Shown here: positions 27,674-34,117 of the stretch, in pieces
Numbering within the stretch: the first letter of the stretch is position 1
Layout of the letters: each line of letters starts with the position of its first letter
Source: BJGN01 sp041159865
GTDB lineage: Bacteria; Bacteroidota; Bacteroidia; Chitinophagales; Saprospiraceae
DNA: 34,117 nucleotides
Assembly (NCBI GenBank): GCA_041159865.1
Contig: JBEAXK010000104.1
Span: 1-34,117, forward strand
Direction of reading: 5' to 3'
Notes under the pieces: generated by a model
The model's input: only the letters and a program-made list of their open reading frames with translations
Told to the model about the DNA's origin: nothing
Databases searched by the model: none
Program-made: the position numbers and the translations under genes

Positions 27674-30600
27674 ATGAAAAATAAGCTTTCCCTTTTTATA
27701 CTCCTTTTTTTCTCTCTGTCTAATTGCTCTAAGGATGCTAAACAGGCCGTTGAAGAAAATAAACTTTTCTCCGATATAACGTCAGATGAATCTGGTATCG
27801 ATTTTCAGAATGTAATTGAGGAAGGTTTAAATACTAATGTATTAATGTATGAATATTTTTATAACGGGGGAGGAGTAGCAGTTGGCGATGTTAATAATGA
27901 TGGTCTCGATGACCTTTATTTTACCAGTAATATGCAAAGCAATAAGCTTTATTTAAATAAAGGAAATTTGAAATTTCAAGATATTACCCTTTCCGCTGGT
28001 GTTTCTGGTCGGGAAGGCCCATGGAAAACGGGAACAACCATGGTGGATATAAATGGTGATGGGTGGCTCGATATTTATGTTTGTTATTCGGGAAATCTCT
28101 CTCCAGAGAAAAGAGCTAATCAATTGTTTGTCAATCAAGGGCCTTCTTCTTCAGGTGAAGTTTCTTTTATGGAAATGGCAGCGGTTTATGGATTAAATAG
28201 TTTTGGTACCAGCACGCAGGCTTCCTTTTTTGATTATGATAATGATGGGGATCTGGACATGTTTCTCTTAAATCATAATCCGCAGTCCCTTCCTGTTCTG
28301 GATGAAGCTTCAACCGCTGATATTCTCAAAACGGAAGATCCTTTTAATGGGGTCAGGTTATTCAGGCAAGATAATGGAGTGAATAGTCAGCCCTTTTTTA
28401 AGGATATTACTTCCCTTTCTGGGATTCAAAGTGCTGCCTTATCGTACGGATTAGGGGCTGCAATAGCAGACTATAATGCCGATGGTTGGCTGGATATTTA
28501 TGTATCCAATGATTATGCTATTCCTGATTTTTTATACGTAAATAACCATAAAGGAGGCTTTAAAAATGAAATTAAGGAAATGATGGGGCATACTTCTCAT
28601 TTTTCCATGGGAAGTGATGCCGCCGATATCAATAATGACGGTTTGATGGATGTTTTTACCCTCGATATGCTACCAGAAACCAATGAAAGACAAAAATTAT
28701 TGATGGCACCCGATAATTACGAAAAATTTGACTTTAATGTTAAGGTAGGATTTGGATATCAATACATGAGAAATATGTTGCATGTGAATCAAGGTGTTAT
28801 TAATGGTAAAATAGCCTTTTCTGAAATGGGGCAGTTAGCAGGTATTTCAAATACGGACTGGAGCTGGGCCCCGCTATTTGCAGATTTTGATAATGATGGA
28901 TTTAAGGATTTATTTGTTTCAAATGGCTATTTAAGAGATTATACTAATCTTGATTTTCTAAAATATATGGGCGATTATATTCAAAATAATCAAGGAAATA
29001 TACAAAGACAAAATGTTCTGGAATTAGTCCAAAAAATTCCTTCTTCTAATGTAACCAACTATATTTTTAAAAATGATGGTCAACTTTCTTTTCAAAATAA
29101 ATCAAAAGAATGGGGAATAGATCAACCTTTAAATAGCAATGGTGCCGCTTATTCTGATCTTGATAATGATGGCGATCTCGATTTAATTGTGAATAATATA
29201 AATGCTCCGGCATCCATTTATCGCAACAACACGGATAATCAAAACAAAAAGTTTTTAAAAATAAAATTGATAGGGGAAGGCCTGAACAAGAATGGCCTGG
29301 GGGCTAAATTATCCGTTTATCAACAAGGTAAAATACAATATGCCGAGCAAATGCCAACCAGGGGTTATCAGTCGAGCGTTTCTCCTATCGTTCATTTTGG
29401 ATTAGGAGAAAAGGCAATCATTGATAGTGTCAAAGTTGTTTGGCTAAGTGGAAAGATGCAGATATTGAATAAAATCGATGGAAATCAGCTGCTTACCCTA
29501 TCAGAAAAGGATGCTTTTTTCAAAAGTAATCCTAAAGGTGTAATGTCAAATCCTGTTTTTACACAAGTTAATGCTACCATAAATGTGCCAGCTTCTACAG
29601 CGTCATTTAATGATTTTAAAAGACAACCATTGTTAACCAATCAGTTATCAACGGTGGGACCTTGCATGGCCAAAGGGGATGTAAATGGGGATGGACTTGA
29701 GGATCTCTATGTTGGGGGAGAAGAAGGACGTTCGGGGAAATTATATGTACAAAATAAAGCAGGAAATTTTAAAGTACAGACTCAAAAAGTTTTTGAATCA
29801 GATTTGGGTTATTGTGATGCAGATGCCCTGTTTTTTGACGCCAATGGAGATGGTTTTTTAGATTTATACGTGAGCAGTGGCGGGTACGGCAATTTTTCAC
29901 CTGGAGATCCTTTCTTAATGGATAGGTTATATATTAATGATGGAAAAGGAAATTTTAAAAAGGATAATCAAAATCTGACAGGCACAAAAGCGTCAAAAAG
30001 TTGTGTACGGGCTGCCGATATTAATGGCGATGGAAGCCTTGATCTATTTGTTGGCAGTCGGGTAATTCCCGGACGATATCCAGAATCAACAGCCAGTCAC
30101 ATTTTAATAAATAATGGGAAAGGAAAATTTACCAATCAAACCGCTTCTCTTTTTCCTGCCCTTTTAAATGCAGGCATGGTTTCTGACGCTGAATGGGTAG
30201 ATTTAAACCGTGACGGACAGGTTGAGTTGATATTGGTGGGTGAATTTATGCCTATCACCATTTTAGGTAAGCAAAAGGGTTCATGGGAAGATGTTTCGAC
30301 GGTATATTTTGATAAAATGCAGGTTGGATTATGGAATGAATTACTAGTTGAAGATTTAAATGCCGATGGAAAACCAGATATAGTGGTGGGAAATCAGGGA
30401 TTGAATACCCAAATGAAAGCCAGCGAGAAAGAACCTGTTAACCTTTATCATAAGGATTTTGACGACAATGGTTCCATTGATCCTGTTTTATGTTTTTTTA
30501 TACAAGGAAAGAGCTATCCTTTTGTTACGAGAGATGAAATGTTGGACCAGATAAGTATGCTTCGAACTCGTTTTCCAGATTATAAAAGTTATGCCAATGC

Positions 30601-31021
30601 GACCATCGACGAAATATTTACCCCAACTGAAAGGAAGGGTGTCTCTGTTTTAAAAGCTACAGAATTAAAAACCATGGCCTTTTTACTTGGTAAATCCAAT
30701 AAATTTGAATCAATACCATTGCCCATTGAAGCACAATCTTCTCCAGTTTTTGTTATTTCTTCCTTAGACTTTAACAAAGACGGTCATAAAGATTTATTTT
30801 TAGGAGGAAATCAGAATAACTCCCGATTAAAATTTGGTAAATATGATGCCAATTATGGTTTGTTATTAAAAGGTAACGGAAAGGGAGATTTTAAGATGAT
30901 ACCTCAATATCAAACTGGGTTAAAATTAAAGGGAGATTGCCGAAGTGCTCTGAATTTTGGGAATACCTGGTATTTTGGCATGCATCCTAATAACCTGGTA
31001 TCTTATAATTTAAAGGAATGA
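27674..31021 (+). CDS. VCBS/FG-GAP repeat lipoprotein with central ASPIC/UnbV domain (CRTAC1-like)
   Basis: The ATG at 27674 yields 1115 residues and a lipoprotein signal (MKNKLSLFILLFFSLSNC, C18); longer frames read through the upstream terminator. Two blocks of calcium-loop repeats are visible. The first (about 70-515) has GDVNNDGLDDLYF, VDINGDGWLDIYV, FDYDNDGDLDMFL, ADYNADGWLDIYV, ADINNDGLMDVF, ADFDNDGFKDLFV and SDLDNDGDLDLIV. The second (about 650-1080) has GDVNGDGLEDLYV, FDANGDGFLDLYV, ADINGDGSLDLFV, VDLNRDGQVELIL, EDLNADGKPDIVV and LDFNKDGHKDLFL. Between them (about 530-610) lies an ASPIC/UnbV domain (GLGAKLSVYQQGK, MPTRGYQSSVSPIVHFGLG, VVWLSGK). It is probably a beta-propeller-based, Ca-binding surface protein for adhesion or partner binding. 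Its stop overlaps the next gene's ATG by 4 bp (ATGA), so the two are translationally coupled. Confidence 0.94.
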   Translation: MKNKLSLFILLFFSLSNCSKDAKQAVEENKLFSDITSDESGIDFQNVIEEGLNTNVLMYEYFYNGGGVAVGDVNNDGLDDLYFTSNMQSNKLYLNKGNLKFQDITLSAGVSGREGPWKTGTTMVDINGDGWLDIYVCYSGNLSPEKRANQLFVNQGPSSSGEVSFMEMAAVYGLNSFGTSTQASFFDYDNDGDLDMFLLNHNPQSLPVLDEASTADILKTEDPFNGVRLFRQDNGVNSQPFFKDITSLSGIQSAALSYGLGAAIADYNADGWLDIYVSNDYAIPDFLYVNNHKGGFKNEIKEMMGHTSHFSMGSDAADINNDGLMDVFTLDMLPETNERQKLLMAPDNYEKFDFNVKVGFGYQYMRNMLHVNQGVINGKIAFSEMGQLAGISNTDWSWAPLFADFDNDGFKDLFVSNGYLRDYTNLDFLKYMGDYIQNNQGNIQRQNVLELVQKIPSSNVTNYIFKNDGQLSFQNKSKEWGIDQPLNSNGAAYSDLDNDGDLDLIVNNINAPASIYRNNTDNQNKKFLKIKLIGEGLNKNGLGAKLSVYQQGKIQYAEQMPTRGYQSSVSPIVHFGLGEKAIIDSVKVVWLSGKMQILNKIDGNQLLTLSEKDAFFKSNPKGVMSNPVFTQVNATINVPASTASFNDFKRQPLLTNQLSTVGPCMAKGDVNGDGLEDLYVGGEEGRSGKLYVQNKAGNFKVQTQKVFESDLGYCDADALFFDANGDGFLDLYVSSGGYGNFSPGDPFLMDRLYINDGKGNFKKDNQNLTGTKASKSCVRAADINGDGSLDLFVGSRVIPGRYPESTASHILINNGKGKFTNQTASLFPALLNAGMVSDAEWVDLNRDGQVELILVGEFMPITILGKQKGSWEDVSTVYFDKMQVGLWNELLVEDLNADGKPDIVVGNQGLNTQMKASEKEPVNLYHKDFDDNGSIDPVLCFFIQGKSYPFVTRDEMLDQISMLRTRFPDYKSYANATIDEIFTPTERKGVSVLKATELKTMAFLLGKSNKFESIPLPIEAQSSPVFVISSLDFNKDGHKDLFLGGNQNNSRLKFGKYDANYGLLLKGNGKGDFKMIPQYQTGLKLKGDCRSALNFGNTWYFGMHPNNLVSYNLKE

Positions 31022-32319
31022 AAAAGCTATTTGTCCTGGGTTCTTTTTTCTTATGGTTTTCATGTACCAAAAAAGAAGCGTTTGTTCCAGTCCTTCAACC
31101 TTCTGATATGGAGCGGGTCATTCAACAGATGACCGATGTAATGATACATGACATTACAAATCCACCTTTAGCTGCACGTTTTTTTGCCTATTCCTGCTTA
31201 GCTGCTTATGAAGTAGTAGCGCTTAATGATCCTGCTTTTTTGTCCTTATCAGGAAAGTTAAACGAATTTTCAGCGATTAAAAGCCCAGAGGTAACGGCTG
31301 AAATAAATAAGGATATAGCTGCGCTTTTGGCGATTTATGAAACGGCTAAAGTACTGCAGCCTTCAGGGAAATTAATGGGTGAATTGGAACAAAAATGGAT
31401 TGATTCTTTGTTGAATATGGGTGTATCTGAGGAAATAATGAAACACTCTCTTGAATTTGCCAAAACAGTAAGTTTTCAGATTTTGAAATATGCAAAGGCA
31501 GACAGGTATAATAAAATAAGTGCTTTACCCCGATATACACCTCGAAATATAGAGGGAACCTGGTATCCAACACCACCTGGATATTTTCCACCAGTAGAGC
31601 CTTATTTTAATACCATAAGGTCGTTCACATTGGAAAGAGCGGATCAATTTAAACCTGATCCGCCCATTCCATTTTCAGCAAATAAAAAAGCACCATTTTA
31701 TAACTTAATGGCTGAGATAAAAAACCTTTCTTTAAGTCAGGAACAAAAGGAAATCGCCGCATTTTGGGATTGCAATCCTTTTGCGCTTTTCGATAATGGA
31801 CACTTATTGGTGGGAATGAAAAAAATTTCCCCTGGTGCACATTGGATGGGAATAGCCAATATTGCCTGTGTTGAAGCAAAGTTATCATTTTCAAAAGCCA
31901 TTGAGGTGAATACCATTTTAGCTATTGGATTAATGGATGGCTTTCAAAGTTGTTGGGACGAAAAATATAGAAGTAACAGAATAAGACCTGAGACAGCAAT
32001 AAGGAAATATTTAGATCCTAAATGGACACCTTTTCTGCAAACTCCACCTTTTCCTGAATATCTGAGTGGACATTCTACCATTTCTTCTGTTTCTGCTGTG
32101 ATTCTTACTTATTTTTTCGGAAATCAATTTAAGTATAAGGATACGGTTGAAGAACGCTATGGTCTAAATGCCAGAACTTATGCTTCTTTTGAGCAAGCGG
32201 CGGCGGAGGCGGGCATTTCCAGATTTTATGGAGGCATTCACTTTATGGATGCGATTGAAAATGGACAAAAGCAAGGAAATGCTGTTGGAAAACATGTTTT
32301 AGGAAGGGTTTATAAATGA
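31018..32319 (+). CDS. Vanadium-dependent haloperoxidase / PAP2-family lipoprotein
   Basis: The 433-residue predicted lipoprotein (MKKLFVLGSFFLWFSC, C16) carries the whole vanadate/phosphate site of the haloperoxidase-PAP2 superfamily. By spacing to Curvularia vanadium chloroperoxidase (numbers recalled from the literature), W313, K316, R323, F345, S350-G351-H352, R402 and H408 match W350, K353, R360, F397, S402-G403-H404, R490 and H496. Motifs are CWDEKYRSNRIRPETA, PPFPEYLSGHST and SRFYGGIHFMDA. FWDCNPFALFDNGH (249-262) and PGAHWMGIA (272-280) are typical of bacterial VHPO-like proteins. The enzyme may oxidise halides with peroxide or act as an acid phosphatase; the two share this site, and sequence cannot decide. 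It overlaps the VCBS gene by 4 bp. The Cys is followed by TKKE, without the acidic surface-export signal of SusD. Confidence 0.92.
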   Translation: MKKLFVLGSFFLWFSCTKKEAFVPVLQPSDMERVIQQMTDVMIHDITNPPLAARFFAYSCLAAYEVVALNDPAFLSLSGKLNEFSAIKSPEVTAEINKDIAALLAIYETAKVLQPSGKLMGELEQKWIDSLLNMGVSEEIMKHSLEFAKTVSFQILKYAKADRYNKISALPRYTPRNIEGTWYPTPPGYFPPVEPYFNTIRSFTLERADQFKPDPPIPFSANKKAPFYNLMAEIKNLSLSQEQKEIAAFWDCNPFALFDNGHLLVGMKKISPGAHWMGIANIACVEAKLSFSKAIEVNTILAIGLMDGFQSCWDEKYRSNRIRPETAIRKYLDPKWTPFLQTPPFPEYLSGHSTISSVSAVILTYFFGNQFKYKDTVEERYGLNARTYASFEQAAAEAGISRFYGGIHFMDAIENGQKQGNAVGKHVLGRVYK

Positions 32320-32412
32320 CTTTTCAATAAAAATTAAAAAGATGTTTTTCTTTTAGAATTTTTGAAATTCCCTTTTAAGTATTTTGAATGATAATTTGCA
32401 AATAAAAATAGA

Positions 32413-32420
32413 TAAATTTG
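32413..32420 (+). promoter_or_regulatory. Candidate Bacteroidota -7 box (TAAATTTG) upstream of the dicarboxylate symporter
   Basis: TAAATTTG is an exact TAnnTTTG match 50 bp before the ATG, within a 150-bp AT-rich gap. TTTG elements at 32383 and 32395 lie upstream at less than ideal spacing (26 and 14 bp). Confidence 0.35.
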
Positions 32421-32469
32421 ATTTTGGACAATGCTTAAATATCTTTTGATTCTCTCTTTAATATGATAC

Positions 32470-33780
32470 ATGAAAAAAATATTAACAAATCTTACATTTT
32501 GGGTATTAACAGCCATTACCTGTGGTATTTTACTCGGACATTTTTTTCCTGAAATTGCTTTAAAGCAAGTACTTCCTGACGATTTAAAAGGTCGGTTTTT
32601 AGGTCAGGAATTGAAAATTGGTAAAACCTTAAGCGAAGCATTCGGAGGCTTTTTCATTTCTCTCGTGAAATTATTCATTAATCCCATTATATTTTTAACC
32701 ATTACGTTGGGTATCGTTTCCATGGGCGATCTAAAGAAAGTGGGGAAGGTAGGTCTTAAATCACTGATTTATTTTGAGGTAGTAACCACTGCTGCGCTAA
32801 TCATTGGTATTTTAGTGGCAAATATTATCCAGCCTGGAAAAGGCGTTGTGCATGCAGCCTCTGCATCAAAAGATATTGATGCTTACAAAGAAAAAGCGGC
32901 AGATTTCAATTGGTGGCAATTTTTCATGGATAATTCTACCTTGCAGGTGCTTATCATTGCTCTTCTCTTTGGTGTATTGCTAAGTAAGATTTCGAAAGCA
33001 ACGGTACTGATTTCTTACCTTAGTACCGCCTCAAAATATGTCTTCAAAGGTCTTCATAGAGTCATGTTGCTCGCGCCTGTAGGTGCCTTTGGTGGTATGG
33101 CTTTTACCATAGGAAAATATGGAGTGGCGGCTCTATTGCCTTTAGGTAAGTTAATGTTGACTGTGTATGTTACGATGGCCATCTTTATTTTCGTCATATT
33201 TGGGCTTATCCTGAAACAGTATAAGGTTCAATTATGGAAATTTCTTACCTATATAAGAGAAGAATTATTGATCGTTTTGGGTACTTCCTCTTCTGAAGCT
33301 GGATTACCAAATCTAATGGAAAAATTAGAAAAAATGGGATGCTCCAAATCGGTAGTAGGACTTGTAGTTCCAACGGGATATTCTTTTAATTTAGACGGAA
33401 CAACTATTTATCTGTCCATGGCAGTCATTTTTCTTGCTCAGATCTATGGCGTTCATCTTACATTTAGCCAAATGCTAACTATTATTGGCATTTTAATGAT
33501 TACCTCAAAAGGCGCGGCAGGCGTAACTGGAAGTGGATTTATCGTTCTTGCTTCCACGCTAACAGCTATGAACGGGGTAATCCCCATTGAAGGTCTGGCT
33601 CTGTTGCTTGGTGTAGATCGATTTATGTCTGAAGCGCGCGCTATCACCAATTTTATTGGTAATGGGGTAGCAACTATCTGGATTGCCAATAATGAAGGGG
33701 AGTTTGACCGAAAAAAAATGGATTATGTCTTTGGTCATGTTCAAGAATCAGAAGATATTTTAATTGATAATTTAGATTAA
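32470..33780 (+). CDS. dctA: DctA-type dicarboxylate:cation symporter (DAACS/SLC1 family)
   Basis: The 436-residue inner-membrane carrier has about eight hydrophobic segments and the two re-entrant hairpins of the GltPh fold. Hairpin 1 reads LGTSSSEAGLPNLMEKL (271-287), TM7 carries YSFNLDGTT (304-312), hairpin 2 reads SKGAAGVTGSGFIVLA (346-361), and TM8 reads GVDRFMSEARAITNFIGNG (381-399). Relative to the aspartate carrier GltPh, the residue that holds the substrate amino group (Asp394) is Ser387 here, while R390 and N394 are kept. That combination is typical of DctA C4-dicarboxylate carriers, so succinate, fumarate or malate uptake with protons or sodium is most likely. It is monocistronic; the right repeat array begins about 15 bp after the stop. 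Confidence 0.9.
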   Translation: MKKILTNLTFWVLTAITCGILLGHFFPEIALKQVLPDDLKGRFLGQELKIGKTLSEAFGGFFISLVKLFINPIIFLTITLGIVSMGDLKKVGKVGLKSLIYFEVVTTAALIIGILVANIIQPGKGVVHAASASKDIDAYKEKAADFNWWQFFMDNSTLQVLIIALLFGVLLSKISKATVLISYLSTASKYVFKGLHRVMLLAPVGAFGGMAFTIGKYGVAALLPLGKLMLTVYVTMAIFIFVIFGLILKQYKVQLWKFLTYIREELLIVLGTSSSEAGLPNLMEKLEKMGCSKSVVGLVVPTGYSFNLDGTTIYLSMAVIFLAQIYGVHLTFSQMLTIIGILMITSKGAAGVTGSGFIVLASTLTAMNGVIPIEGLALLLGVDRFMSEARAITNFIGNGVATIWIANNEGEFDRKKMDYVFGHVQESEDILIDNLD

Positions 33781-33795
33781 ATATAGGGTGGTTTT

Positions 33796-34117
33796 TAGGT
33801 GCTTGGTACTTGGTGCTTGGTGCTTGGTGTTTGGTGTTTTTAGGGGTAGTTCTCTGGCGGTTTCCTGTTTCTCGGCAACTTTTTGGGTGCTTGGTGATTG
33901 GTGATTGGTGCTTTTAGGGGTGGTTCTCTGGCGGTTGATTGTTTCTCGATAACTTTTTGGGTGCTTGGTGCTTGGTGATTAGTGCTTGGTGCTTTTAGGG
34001 GTAGTTCTCTGGCGGTTTGCCTGTTTCTCGATAACTTTTTGGGTGCTTGGTGATTAGTGCTTGGTGTTTTTAGGGGTAGTTCTCTGGTGGTTTCCTGTTT
34101 TTCGGCAACTTTTTGGG
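33796..34117 (+). repeat. Tandem intergenic repeat array, right
   Basis: Four cores, each starting GGGGTAGTTCTCTGGCGG or a near variant and ending AACTTTTTGGG, lie at 33843-33887, 33917-33961, 33998-34043 and 34073-34117. The zones between them are built from the heptamers GGTGCTT, GGTGATT and AGTGCTT and measure 29, 36 and 29 bp, so they differ by exactly one heptamer. A longer heptamer run (about 33797-33840) opens the array. The displayed strand is strongly G+T-rich. Core 1 is nearly identical to the reverse complement of the cores at 1-309. The last core runs to the window edge, so the array probably continues. Confidence 0.95.

Overview
The window looks like chromosomal DNA of a Bacteroidota bacterium. 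It is AT-rich and carries two SusC/SusD-type outer-membrane pairs and several Bacteroidota-style lipoproteins. Useful Shine-Dalgarno sites are essentially absent, and a few TAnnTTTG boxes resembling the Bacteroidota -7 promoter element are present. The protein families fit Saprospiria/Chitinophagia-like lineages, but the sequence alone does not fix the genus. No rRNA, tRNA, CRISPR array, insertion sequence or phage gene was seen.

Layout. 1-309: tandem array of about 74-82 bp units (45-bp core plus 7-bp repeats). 334-1488: class V aminotransferase. 1589-5104: divergent GH30 glycosidase and an unrecognised secreted, probably alpha/alpha-barrel protein. 5217-8157 (minus): PiT phosphate transporter with a PhoU-like tail, followed by a hexapeptide-repeat transferase. 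8281-9024: pgeF, which shares a bidirectional terminator with the convergent SusC/SusD pair at 9081-13732 (minus). 13847-15967 (minus): TPR protein followed by an FAD-dependent oxidoreductase. 16065-21340: fused 5-oxoprolinase/hydantoinase and an NAD(P)-binding DUF2867-type protein. 21430-21654: decayed remnant of an AAA/DUF4143 ATPase. 21658-22425: SDR dehydrogenase. 22544-27537: second SusC/SusD pair ending in a strong terminator. 27674-32319: translationally coupled pair of lipoproteins, one a VCBS/ASPIC-UnbV repeat protein and the other a vanadium haloperoxidase-like enzyme. 32470-33780: DctA-type dicarboxylate symporter. 33796-34117: the same repeat family as at the left end, in inverted orientation.

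How the genes may work together. Much of the window concerns envelope and nutrient functions: two TonB-dependent uptake pairs, a secreted glycosidase, phosphate and dicarboxylate transporters, a peptidoglycan-quality enzyme and catabolic enzymes (5-oxoproline or hydantoin hydrolysis, transamination, dehydrogenation). The most system-like segment is 22544-32319: SusC, SusD, a large Ca-binding-type VCBS lipoprotein and a VHPO-like lipoprotein with every vanadate-site residue in place. That these four act together is inference from adjacency. The two end arrays face each other in inverted orientation and are the strongest non-coding signal.
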